DNA from: Bacteroidales bacterium
GTDB taxonomy: Bacteria > Bacteroidota > Bacteroidia > Bacteroidales > Marinilabiliaceae
Direction: 5' to 3'
Assembly (NCBI GenBank): GCA_024401395.1
Contig: JAKSLD010000016.1
Location: 20,642 to 84,641 of the forward strand
DNA length: 64,000 nucleotides
Every line of letters starts with the position of its first letter. Position 1 is the first letter of the stretch. Positions 17,208-25,348 of this stretch are shown one piece after another. Under the pieces are notes generated by a model. The model was not told the origin of the DNA. It worked only from the letters and a program-made list of their open reading frames with translations, and did not search any database. A program made the translations under genes and the position numbers.

Positions 17208-18599
17208 TTATTCGACATTCACCATAATATAAGTAGCCACATACTGAGACTTATCCTCCTCATTCATTGTGCCTACCTCCACCTTATAGGTTCCAGGCTT
17301 AGAGAAACGCACCTTAACCTTCTTACCCTTTATCTTCTGGCCATTACTGATAGTCCAGTAGAAATATTTAGGTTCAAAAGAAGTGACGTATGAAGCATCA
17401 GCATTAAATACCACCTCTCGGCCAGCCTTTATTGTTTCAGGACCGTCGATATACAACTGCTCAGCGTGAACCAATTCGAGGCTATATTCAGCGATATTAA
17501 ACATCTCCTCCTTAGACAGTTTATCGAGGACACTCAACTTAATATCATAGTCGCCAGCATCGGCGAAGCAATGCTCCACCTCGAGGCCCATTTCCACGCC
17601 ACCATCAGAGAAAGCCCACTTGAAGTCATATTGTTCGGCATCATAATACTGAGCGCTCTCCTCAGTGAACTCGTAGCAGAAATTATCCTCCTCAAACTCC
17701 GTAGCATTTGGGAATACAGGGAACTCCTGAGTGAAATAATAGAGACGATCCTTACCATTACGGTTACTAGTCACATAACCCCACTCCTCATTCTCGGAGA
17801 TGAACAGGCCATAGTCATCCGCATTAGAGTTGATATCCGAATCCACGCGCTCAGGCTTAGCAAAGCCAGCAGGAGTACGATACGTATAATACAAATCGAG
17901 ACGTTTACTATCCGAATGACCATTCGATGCGAAATAGATTTTACCAGACGGGTGAATAAACGGAGTAGTCTCGGCACCTGCTGTATTTACCATAGAGCCC
18001 ATATTCTGAGGTTTTGACCAACCCTTCGACTTACGTTCGCAATAGTACAAATCACTCGAGCCCTGACCACCCTTCTGGTCGGACGCGAATACCATAAACG
18101 AGCCATCAGGAGCGAATGCCACGTAGGCATTACTACTATTACCATTATGAGCGACAGACACCACGCCCTCCACGGCACTCAGATCAGAGTAGGACTTAAC
18201 GCTAAGCACCCTACCACGTCTAGAATCGATAGCCACATTATTTTCAGTCACGTAAGCCTTGCCCTTAGTATCGAAAGCCACAGCCACCTGATTCAGTTTC
18301 TTATTAGCATTAGGCATCAAAGGCTCGACAGAGCCACTAGGCTTTCTGTTTTTCAACGGCACCTTATATACATGATAGAGATCCTTACCCAACTCATTGA
18401 TATAACGCACCAAGAAGTCGCTATTCATATCCGAAGAAAAATAGAGGACCGAATCCACTACTACAGGATTGATTACCGACTGTCCGCGCAAGAAGTTAAG
18501 TTGCTTAATCTTCACATCCTGAGCATAGAGAGATGCAGGAATGAAGCACAACAACAAAAGTGATATATATAATACTCTTCTCATTGCTCTATCACACAT
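17208..18599 (-). CDS. PD40 beta-propeller plus PKD-domain protein (PorE-like without OmpA domain)
   Basis: A 463-residue secreted or periplasmic protein. The signal peptide runs from the ATG at 18584 (MRRVLYISLLLLCF to SLYAQ); the first ATG at 18599 overlaps the upstream stop. Residues about 30-300 contain PD40/WD40-like repeats (VVDSVLYFSSDMN, SFMVFASDQKGGQGSSDLYY, FIHPSGKIYFASNGH), and the rest contains two PKD-like segments (FSDGGVEMGLEVEHCF, FSKPGTYKVEVGTM). T9SS-linked PorE proteins carry PD40 with an OmpA-type peptidoglycan-binding domain; here that domain is absent and PKD modules take its place. Gene order (CHU_C protein, PorP/SprF, PD40 protein) matches known T9SS type-B modules, so it likely acts with PorP in attaching or exporting the upstream protein. 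Confidence 0.75.
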   Translation of the reverse strand: MCDRAMRRVLYISLLLLCFIPASLYAQDVKIKQLNFLRGQSVINPVVVDSVLYFSSDMNSDFLVRYINELGKDLYHVYKVPLKNRKPSGSVEPLMPNANKKLNQVAVAFDTKGKAYVTENNVAIDSRRGRVLSVKSYSDLSAVEGVVSVAHNGNSSNAYVAFAPDGSFMVFASDQKGGQGSSDLYYCERKSKGWSKPQNMGSMVNTAGAETTPFIHPSGKIYFASNGHSDSKRLDLYYTYRTPAGFAKPERVDSDINSNADDYGLFISENEEWGYVTSNRNGKDRLYYFTQEFPVFPNATEFEEDNFCYEFTEESAQYYDAEQYDFKWAFSDGGVEMGLEVEHCFADAGDYDIKLSVLDKLSKEEMFNIAEYSLELVHAEQLYIDGPETIKAGREVVFNADASYVTSFEPKYFYWTISNGQKIKGKKVKVRFSKPGTYKVEVGTMNEEDKSQYVATYIMVNVE

Positions 18600-19543
18600 T
18601 AAAAGAATCTTGGACCCACATTCTTAACCCTATAGACGAAATCGTATGATATACTAATCTCGTGGCTTCCGGAATTGTAGCCGCTGAAGTCGCCCGTTGT
18701 TCTCTCATACGTATAAGACACATTAAGCTGCGAAGCCTTAGGAGGGCGGAAAGAGATACCACCCAGCATCACACCTGTAGTTCTGTAACCCAACTCGACA
18801 TACAGCATACGATTCCAGCCCGGTGTGAGAGTAAAATCAATATCATTGCCATATCTCTTAGTATGCTGCACCATGATACTAGGCTGGAGAGTCATTACCT
18901 CACCCAGTTCGAATTCGACACCAGCCGTAGCATAATATGTAGCATCACCAGGAGCAAATTCAGCCTCCTTATTAAATTCATCCGACACCATCAGCGACTG
19001 AGTGCTGACACCCAAGAAATAATTATCGCCATACAGAGAGATACCCACGCCCACTGTCGGATTGATAAAAGACTCATTCTCAGCAAAGACATCATCCTGC
19101 TTATCGAAGTCATACACCTTCATATTTGTCCAATCAGTCTTTACCATCTTCATACCAGGCTGAATACCGAAAGCCAAAGTATTACCATTAGAGCCGACAT
19201 CGATTCTGTAGGCTATAGTAGCCTGAGCTGCTGTTATACCAGTCTCGAGAATAGACTGGTTAACGACAGACAAACCTATAGCCACGCTATTAGTCCTCAA
19301 TGGAGTATGAGTTGTGAACAATATGCTACGAGGGCTATTATCCACGCCCATCCACTGTTTACGGAAACTAGCGAAAGCAGTAAGGCCCTCACGAGAACCA
19401 GCAAAAGCAGGGTTGATAGCGAACTGATTGTGCATATACTGGCTCATCAGTACATCCTGTTGAGCCCTTGCACCACATAGAAACAAGAATACAGTCGCGA
19501 ACAGTAGTGATAATCTATAAATCTTCATCTTCATTCCCTCCAT
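18599..19543 (-). CDS. PorP/SprF family type IX secretion outer-membrane protein
   Basis: A 314-residue outer-membrane beta-barrel of the PorP/SprF family. A signal peptide ends at GARAQ; the family hallmark follows at once (QDVLMSQYMHNQFAINPAFAG, split here as QDVLMSQYMHNQF and AINPAFAGSREG), then SFRKQWMGVDNSPRS and a barrel ending FVYRVKNVGPRFF. Flavobacterium SprF is needed for secretion of its partner adhesin SprB, and PorP-like proteins bind type-B sorting domains. The start overlaps the stop of the CHU_C gene (TAATG) and its stop overlaps the next start in the same way, so the three genes are translationally linked. Confidence 0.9.
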   Translation of the reverse strand: MEGMKMKIYRLSLLFATVFLFLCGARAQQDVLMSQYMHNQFAINPAFAGSREGLTAFASFRKQWMGVDNSPRSILFTTHTPLRTNSVAIGLSVVNQSILETGITAAQATIAYRIDVGSNGNTLAFGIQPGMKMVKTDWTNMKVYDFDKQDDVFAENESFINPTVGVGISLYGDNYFLGVSTQSLMVSDEFNKEAEFAPGDATYYATAGVEFELGEVMTLQPSIMVQHTKRYGNDIDFTLTPGWNRMLYVELGYRTTGVMLGGISFRPPKASQLNVSYTYERTTGDFSGYNSGSHEISISYDFVYRVKNVGPRFF

Positions 19544-21114
19544 TACTTGTTAGACGTTCTCTTTATTGCCAGCATCTGCTTATAAGTCTCACCGCCGACC
19601 TTCACCACATAAACATAATGACCATCCTCCACATCATCAGCCGACCAGGTATTGCGATAATTCATCTCCTCATACACCAGCTTACCCTTCATATCGAAGA
19701 CATAGAACTCATTCTCAGGGATGATACCCTCGATAATAAGCACATCATTCACCCCATCGCCATTAGGGCTAATAGCACTAGGCAAGTGGAACTCCACAGT
19801 CGGGCGGATATATAGGCGCTTATCAACCTCGCAAGCCACGCCATCGGTATTAATCTCCGTATAGTCAAGAGCGAAGAGTGCATTGATAGAAGAAGTCAGC
19901 TTACAAGTATACTCATTGATATTATCTACGATCATAAGGCCATACTTGCCAAGCAACTCATCATATTCAGTAGGGATACTCCACTTAGTTGTGTTATCCT
20001 CAGTATAATTATCTATGGCGATATTGAAGTATCTGCTATTACGAGACACCGTTACCTGCACCGTATCCTGAGGGAACCTACACACTGGGGTACGGTCGAG
20101 CACATCAATATGACCCGACACATCAGCAGGCTTACTATGGCAACCATTAGCATCGCTCACATAAGCAATCTCCAATTTAGCAGCCTTTTTCTGATAGATA
20201 TCGACAACAGACTCACCCAGAGGCAGATTATTAACGACAGAACCATTAGTCAGCTTCAAGCTAAAAGGAGGATAATCGCCCTCCACTGAGGCATTTGAAG
20301 AAAAATGCATTGCAGGGTCCTCAATGATAGAGCATACCCTTACAGTCTCAGGTCGTCCATTTTCATCGACATTCTCGATAAAACCCTTAGGAGTAGTATA
20401 TATATGTACCTTCTCAGAAATTTCAGTTGAGCAACCTGGCCCACGAGTCTGCAGCAGACTAACATTCAGGTTAGCAGGCTTAGGAGCCTTGACATTATAC
20501 CTATTACCATCAGCGCCGGCGCTAAGAAGCTCGATATCAGACGTCACTGTCCAGTCATATATATCCCCAGCCACATAGTCGGCCACCATCACCGTATCCA
20601 GCGAGCAGAGTCGGCCCTGACCATTTATCCTATCGAACTGGAAATGAGGCTCCGGGTATTTATAGACATCCAAGAACAAAGTATCCTTACGGTCGTTATA
20701 ATACTCAGAGGTACCAGTCTTATCGGCACTGATATAGACACGCTCCAGCACATACGGTATTCTACGGTGTATACCCTCAGTCACCTCAGGTATTGGGAAA
20801 GTAGTACCACCTATTGTCTTACCCTGTTCAATTTCTATAGGGATACCAGCCTTAGTTTCATCCTCCGTACTGGTACTATTATCAGTAATAGCTCTGACCC
20901 TCACCACGCAAGAAGCAGGATAAGGGTTAGATATTCTTACAGCGACCTCAAAAAAAGACTTAGTCTCGCATCTCTCCTCGTGATGAGAGATAAACTCAGC
21001 CGTAAGGTCATCGACTTTCTTGGGGGTATTCTGTGCAGACAGGTCTACTCCACCACCTAAAAGAGTAATCAGAGAGAACCCGAATATGCTAGTTATTAGT
21101 TTTTTGACTGCCAT
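19543..21114 (-). CDS. Secreted protein with CHU_C / T9SS type-B sorting domain
   Basis: A 523-residue protein with an N-terminal signal peptide (LLGGGVDLSAQ), a body of Ig/PKD-like beta-sandwich segments, and a C-terminal gliding-motility-associated CHU_C domain of about 85 residues. Key motif: SAISPNGDGVND, followed by FYVFDMKGKLVYEE, NTWSADDVEDGHYVYVVK and a final TYKQMLAIKR. Type-B domains direct T9SS cargo to the surface with the help of a dedicated PorP-like protein, which is encoded next. The cargo is small compared with SprB-like adhesins. Weak promoter (minus-strand TACGATTG) in the 58-bp gap after the nuclease gene; co-transcription with the nuclease is possible. Confidence 0.82.
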   Translation of the reverse strand: MAVKKLITSIFGFSLITLLGGGVDLSAQNTPKKVDDLTAEFISHHEERCETKSFFEVAVRISNPYPASCVVRVRAITDNSTSTEDETKAGIPIEIEQGKTIGGTTFPIPEVTEGIHRRIPYVLERVYISADKTGTSEYYNDRKDTLFLDVYKYPEPHFQFDRINGQGRLCSLDTVMVADYVAGDIYDWTVTSDIELLSAGADGNRYNVKAPKPANLNVSLLQTRGPGCSTEISEKVHIYTTPKGFIENVDENGRPETVRVCSIIEDPAMHFSSNASVEGDYPPFSLKLTNGSVVNNLPLGESVVDIYQKKAAKLEIAYVSDANGCHSKPADVSGHIDVLDRTPVCRFPQDTVQVTVSRNSRYFNIAIDNYTEDNTTKWSIPTEYDELLGKYGLMIVDNINEYTCKLTSSINALFALDYTEINTDGVACEVDKRLYIRPTVEFHLPSAISPNGDGVNDVLIIEGIIPENEFYVFDMKGKLVYEEMNYRNTWSADDVEDGHYVYVVKVGGETYKQMLAIKRTSNK

Positions 21115-21172
21115 TTATGGAGAAATTTCCCACTGATACGGCAATCGTAAAAAAATGTTACAATACGCTCAG

Positions 21173-21652
21173 CTAGTGCCTCCTGCCCTTTCTGTAATCC
21201 TGAGGCCTAACAGACACGCTATCCCTCCAAAGGCCCAACCTACTGTTTCTAGCCAGCACCTCCGCTATGGCATAGTTCTCGTCCTTGTTATACTCCTTAT
21301 AATGCCAAGCATAGCCAGCCTTAATCATTTCATAATTCACATCAGGTATACTATCAGTAGAGACCTTTGCTACAGAGCGACCATACCTATCGTTTTTCGT
21401 CACGGTTATAGTGACAGGGACACCCCATATCATAGACGAGAGATACTCCTTAGCCTTATTACCAAACGGCTGTTTCTTTTCAGGTGCATCAATACCATCC
21501 ATACGCACCTTTATCTGGTCGTGCTCATTCACAAGCAGCGTAAAAGTATCGCCATCGGCTATTTTCACCACACGTCCTGTATAGACACGCTGAGCCGACA
21601 ACGCCATAAGAGACAGCATTGGCAATATCAACAATAAAAAAAGACTCTTCAT
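21173..21652 (-). CDS. Secreted thermonuclease-family (SNase-like) nuclease
   Basis: A 159-residue OB-fold nuclease with a signal peptide (LSLMALSAQ). Motifs: VVKIADGDTF (metal-binding Asp), VRMDGIDAPEKKQPFG (catalytic Arg and Glu) and YGRSVAKV (second Arg), all in family order. It probably degrades DNA or RNA in the periplasm or outside the cell. It lies 58 bp upstream of the T9SS-module operon in the same orientation. The plus-strand spacer upstream carries repeat copy 3. Confidence 0.85.
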   Translation of the reverse strand: MKSLFLLLILPMLSLMALSAQRVYTGRVVKIADGDTFTLLVNEHDQIKVRMDGIDAPEKKQPFGNKAKEYLSSMIWGVPVTITVTKNDRYGRSVAKVSTDSIPDVNYEMIKAGYAWHYKEYNKDENYAIAEVLARNSRLGLWRDSVSVRPQDYRKGRRH

Positions 21653-21691
21653 AATTCCTAATTCCTAATTCGGGGGTATTACCAAATACTC

Positions 21692-21788
21692 TTACGGAGG
21701 GACGTAGTGGTAGGTTGTGTATAGTTTGAGGACAGTTTGATGGTCCTTTGTAGTATAAGGGAAGTCCCTTGTTCATCGTAAATTTTTA
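21692..21788 (+). repeat. Interspersed repeat copy 3
   Basis: TTACGGAGGGACGTAGTGG near 21693, then AGTATAAGGGAAGTCCCTT (21752-21770) and GTTCATCGTAAATTTTT (21771-21787). It shares CCTTTGTAGTATAAGGGAAG with copy 1 and is preceded by the same AATTCCTAATTCC block. Confidence 0.85.
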
Positions 21789-21843
21789 AATTAAGCGTCA
21801 AGGCATAGTTACACGAGGGGAAAGATAGCTAGCAAAAAAACAC

Positions 21844-21851
21844 TATCTTTG
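21844..21851 (+). promoter_or_regulatory. -7 element of trmH-menF
   Basis: TATCTTTG matches TAnnTTTG, 18 bp before the ATG at 21870. No -33 box is evident. Confidence 0.5.
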
Positions 21852-21869
21852 TCGGGCTAAAGATAAGAT

Positions 21870-22550
21870 ATGACAGACAGTGAATTGATAGAGAAGCTGA
21901 GGCCCTTCCTCACTGAGAAGCGAATGGAGACACTAGAGTCGATGCTTGCGAAGCGAACCAAGCATATGACTGTGGTATTAGAGAACATATTCCATTCACA
22001 CAATGCCTCGGCAGTGATGCGCACCTGTGAATGCTTTGGCATACAGGACCTTCATGTGATAGAGAACAACAACCAGTTTCAGATACATCCAGATATTGTA
22101 AGGGGGGCTACCAAGTGGCTCAACATAAACCGCTATTGCAATTCGACAGACAACACCCCTGTATGTATAGACGCGCTGAAGAAAGACGGCTATCGTATTG
22201 TGGTGACCTCGCCCCATGGAGAAGGAGTGACCAATCTAGAAGATTTTGACGTTACCAAAGGCAAGTTTGCCATTATGATGGGCAGCGAGAAAGTCGGCAT
22301 ATCCGACTATGCGTGGGAGCATGCCGACGAGCGACTCACCATACCCATGTGCGGGTTCACCGAGAGTCTGAACATATCAGTATCCACAGCCATCATACTA
22401 CATACATTGAGGGCCAAGATAGATGCTGCCGGTGTCGAATCGGACTTCTCAGAAGAAGAAAAGCGCTCTACGCTAGTACATTGGATGGTAGAGAGCATCA
22501 GCAGCGGCAAAGAAGTATTGAGGCGTATTTTGGAAGAGAATCTAGACTAA
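21870..22550 (+). CDS. trmH: SpoU/TrmH-family RNA 2'-O-methyltransferase
   Basis: Probably methylates the ribose of G18 in tRNA using SAM; a different RNA target cannot be excluded. The 226-residue protein has the SPOUT motif 1 region (VLENIFHSHNASAVMRTCECFG, here cited as ENIFHSHNASAVMRTCE), the knot segment IMMGSEKVGISDYAW, and motif 3 IPMCGFTESLNISVSTA. The C-terminal helix region (HWMVESISSGKEVLRRILE) is typical of TrmH. Its stop codon overlaps the menF start (TAATG). Confidence 0.88.
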   Translation: MTDSELIEKLRPFLTEKRMETLESMLAKRTKHMTVVLENIFHSHNASAVMRTCECFGIQDLHVIENNNQFQIHPDIVRGATKWLNINRYCNSTDNTPVCIDALKKDGYRIVVTSPHGEGVTNLEDFDVTKGKFAIMMGSEKVGISDYAWEHADERLTIPMCGFTESLNISVSTAIILHTLRAKIDAAGVESDFSEEEKRSTLVHWMVESISSGKEVLRRILEENLD

Positions 22551-23503
22551 TGGACTATCAGCAGACAGCAGATAGAATAGACAGCCTGACCGGCTCGTTT
22601 GCAGTAATGCGAGAACCAGACACAGAAGAAGTACTATGGTTCACAGGCGAAAACCGCAAACAGTTCGTCATGCGCCCATACTCCGAGGGGGCAGTTGGCC
22701 GCAAGCCATACAAAGCAACTACAGAAGCAGAATACAGAGAATCATTTGCAGAAGTAAAGAAAGCCCTAGTTTCCGGCACGGTAGACAAAGTAGTGCTATC
22801 CCGCGTCATTATGCACCAAGGCTTTGCGAAGAACACCCTTGGGCAGCTATTTGCGCACGCCTGCAAGATATACCCACACCAGATGATATACCTATCCGTA
22901 GACGGAGACAGGATCTGGCTAGGCTGCACACCAGAGCTACTACTATCCTACGATTCCAAAGAAGGCGTGGGAAAGACTATGGCCCTTGCCGGGACACGAC
23001 CAGCGTGCGGCTCAGACGTAGTATGGGACGAAAAGAACATACGCGAGCAAGCCGTAGTGAGCAGATGGATAGGCGAGCAACTCATCAAAGAAGGGATAGA
23101 CGTCAAGATGAGCGAAGCATACACCACCCAGGCAGGCGGGCTAGAGCACCTACGCACCGACATAGAGATGCAGATAGCAGACGGCACGGTCGCGGAGAAA
23201 GTATTGAATATACTCCACCCTACCCCAGCCGTATGCGGTCAGCCGCGAGCCAAGGCGATGGATATAATCTCCAAGGTAGAGAAGCACGACAGAGAATTCT
23301 ATTCAGGCTTCATAGGCTACCATGACGAAAACGGCATGCGCATATACGTCAACCTTCGCTGCGCTGCGCTTGACCTCAAGACAGACAAAGCCTACATATT
23401 CGTAGGAGGAGGCATTATGCCAGACTCACAATGCGACTCAGAATATCAGGAGACAGAATATAAGGCAACTACTATTAAGAGAGTGCTAAAGAGGGACAAT
23501 TAA
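22550..23503 (+). CDS. menF: Isochorismate synthase
   Basis: Converts chorismate to isochorismate, the first step towards menaquinone. The 317-residue protein starts at the ATG 22550 inside the trmH stop (TAATG); a longer in-frame extension from 22313 would overlap trmH fully and is rejected. Family signatures: KVVLSRVI, CTPELLLS, MALAGTRPACG, EAYTTQAGGLEHLRTDIEM, LHPTPAVCGQPRAKAMD, FYSGFIGY and FVGGGIMPDSQCDSEYQETEYKA. It lacks much of the N-terminal region of the ~430-residue E. coli protein but keeps the whole catalytic core. menD lies 15 kb away, so the pathway genes are dispersed. Confidence 0.92.
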   Translation: MDYQQTADRIDSLTGSFAVMREPDTEEVLWFTGENRKQFVMRPYSEGAVGRKPYKATTEAEYRESFAEVKKALVSGTVDKVVLSRVIMHQGFAKNTLGQLFAHACKIYPHQMIYLSVDGDRIWLGCTPELLLSYDSKEGVGKTMALAGTRPACGSDVVWDEKNIREQAVVSRWIGEQLIKEGIDVKMSEAYTTQAGGLEHLRTDIEMQIADGTVAEKVLNILHPTPAVCGQPRAKAMDIISKVEKHDREFYSGFIGYHDENGMRIYVNLRCAALDLKTDKAYIFVGGGIMPDSQCDSEYQETEYKATTIKRVLKRDN

Positions 23504-24027
23504 GAAGCCAGTTGCAGTAACGCATCACGATATTTCTGGGGGGAGTCGAATTTGACCCAGAAGAAAGTCGTTCCATTTTTGAACAGCCTCATATCGTGGG
23601 CATTAGAGCTAATATTACTGCGCTGTGCAGAAGGCAATATATAGTGCACCGATTGAGGAGAGCGACCAGCGGCAGATTTCTCATTGGACAACACCTGCAA
23701 CTTATTGCCATGCTTACGGATGAGGCTATAGTAATACGACACAGCGGCGCGATAGGCGCCCAGTTTATGGTGCTTACGAGCATATCTCCTCCAGTGGCGC
23801 AGGCGGTTCCAGCGAGACATATCATCCTTTGCCAAGGCATTAGCATCGGCAAACATATCACGCACAGCACGTTGCTTATCTGTAACGTGAACCATGATGA
23901 TTTTGAAATTATTTCCAGGATACCTTTTAATAAAGGTGCTACGACCATCGATGCGAGCGGTAGAATCATTTCGAGCGACTCTGCGGGCGTGTGTTATGTG
24001 TTTTTTCAGAATGGTTACTGATGCCAT
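23500..24027 (-). CDS. Conserved-looking basic protein of unknown function
   Basis: A 175-residue, Arg/Lys/His-rich protein that I do not recognise. The alternative ATG at 24054 would add nine residues. The centre (KQRAVRDMFADANALAKDDMSRWNRL) is predicted helical, followed by RHWRRYARKHHKLGAYRAAVSYYY and a C-terminal region rich in Ser and Asn. No signal peptide or membrane segment. It is convergent with menF and the stop codons overlap by four bases. High positive charge would suit nucleic-acid binding, but that is inference only. Confidence 0.55.
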   Translation of the reverse strand: MASVTILKKHITHARRVARNDSTARIDGRSTFIKRYPGNNFKIIMVHVTDKQRAVRDMFADANALAKDDMSRWNRLRHWRRYARKHHKLGAYRAAVSYYYSLIRKHGNKLQVLSNEKSAAGRSPQSVHYILPSAQRSNISSNAHDMRLFKNGTTFFWVKFDSPQKYRDALLQLAS

Positions 24028-24373
24028 GTGTGAATGATTTGTTGGATTAAACATTTACCTTGTACGCGGTGTTTCATGAAAGGTTACATTATTTGCGGTA
24101 AAATTCAGAATTTTTAGAGTCGATACGGGACGACAGTGAAGGCAAGGCAATATACAAGGAAGAGCCTTTGCAGGTAGCTGGGAGTATAATGCTAGTAAGA
24201 AGCAAGTCAGTTGTTCATCGTAAATTTTTTATTTGGGAATGAATAAGAGTGAGTAAAATCAAAGTCAAAGAACATTTATTTCCTTAACCCTTGATATAAT
24301 GGAAATATGTTATTAAACTTGCATTTGAACATAAATATATTGCACGAATAAAAGATAATCATACTAGTATACT
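24028..24373. other. Intergenic region before the GLPGLI gene
   Basis: About 320 bp between divergent genes with repeat copy 4 near its centre. A possible weak promoter (TAAACTTG near 24315) precedes the GLPGLI gene. No small ORF with family features was found. Confidence 0.5.
24192..24234 (+). repeat. Interspersed repeat copy 4 (variant subfamily)
   Basis: CTAGTAAGAAGCAAGTCAGT at 24192-24211, then TGTTCATCGTAAATTTTTTA and TTT. The left part differs from the palindromic form and matches copy 5 (CTAGTAAGAGGCAAGTCCGT), so copies 4 and 5 form a subfamily. Confidence 0.8.
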
Positions 24374-25210
24374 ATGAAGATAATCACGATAGTATTATTC
24401 CTATTAATATCACTTAATTGCTTTTCACAGAACATGCAAGTCATTGATACGGTTAAGATTCTGTGCAGTTATAAATACGTCAAACAACTAGATACTATAA
24501 CAGGAAGAACAAACGACGATTTAATCTACTTACAAGTAGGAACAAAATGTTCGAAAAGTTTCAGCTACTATACATTTCAGTGTGATTCCCTCAAATCGAC
24601 ACCACAAGGAGAGAAAAGGTTCAAGCAACTATTTAAAGAAGCATACGAGAAAGGAGGTGCTAAGGAAGTTATAAAAACAGTTCCAAATCGTCGATCGACT
24701 ATGTATGTATTTAAAAATTACCCAGAGGGGACAATTACGGTCCTAGACAATATATTGGGATCATATTATATCTATAATGACAATCTAGAGTTACAGGACT
24801 GGACATTCAACATTGATTCTGTAAAAACAATTCTTGGGCATCAATGTCAGATAGCGACTTGTGATTTTAGAGGAAGACACTGGACAGCATGGTTTGCCTT
24901 AGATATACCAATATCAGATGGGCCATGGAAATTCAGAGGGTTACCAGGATTGATAATGGAAGTTTATGACCGCAATTATCAGCACCATTTTTGCATTAAC
25001 GGATTGCAAGGTACAGTAGCAACCCCTATGCATTTTGGTATATATCGCAAGGATGTAATATTTGAAAAAACAGACCAGTCATCATTCTTGAAAGCACTAT
25101 ATAACTGGGACAAGAATTATAATAGTTTTACAGAAGCGATGACAGGCATTTCACTGGGCAAGTCAGAGTCAGAGCCAAGACGAGATTTTTTGGAAAGAGA
25201 AGAAAAATAA
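24374..25210 (+). CDS. GLPGLI family secreted protein
   Basis: A 278-residue protein with a signal peptide (LISLNCFSQ) and the family signature GPWKFRGLPGLIMEVYD near residue 195. GLPGLI proteins are periplasmic or surface proteins of unknown function, frequently encoded next to a TonB-dependent receptor-like gene, as here. Four or more cysteines (for example LGHQCQIATCDFRG) could form disulfides. Base composition is richer in A and T than neighbouring housekeeping genes. The pair is bracketed by repeat copies 4 and 5. Confidence 0.85.
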   Translation: MKIITIVLFLLISLNCFSQNMQVIDTVKILCSYKYVKQLDTITGRTNDDLIYLQVGTKCSKSFSYYTFQCDSLKSTPQGEKRFKQLFKEAYEKGGAKEVIKTVPNRRSTMYVFKNYPEGTITVLDNILGSYYIYNDNLELQDWTFNIDSVKTILGHQCQIATCDFRGRHWTAWFALDIPISDGPWKFRGLPGLIMEVYDRNYQHHFCINGLQGTVATPMHFGIYRKDVIFEKTDQSSFLKALYNWDKNYNSFTEAMTGISLGKSESEPRRDFLEREEK

Positions 25211-25348
25211 CTTGTCACGGCGAGAGCAAAGATCAATCAATCATACCATTATAATAAATTCATACAACATGAATTTCCATCCGTATTATAATCTCATACC
25301 ATACATATTATTAGAATTATGTATGATTCATTCACAAAAGCAATAGTC

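Noticed and set aside
22313..22549. Longer MenF start upstream of 22550
   Set aside because: It would overlap trmH almost entirely in another frame; the ATG in the trmH stop codon gives a complete catalytic core.
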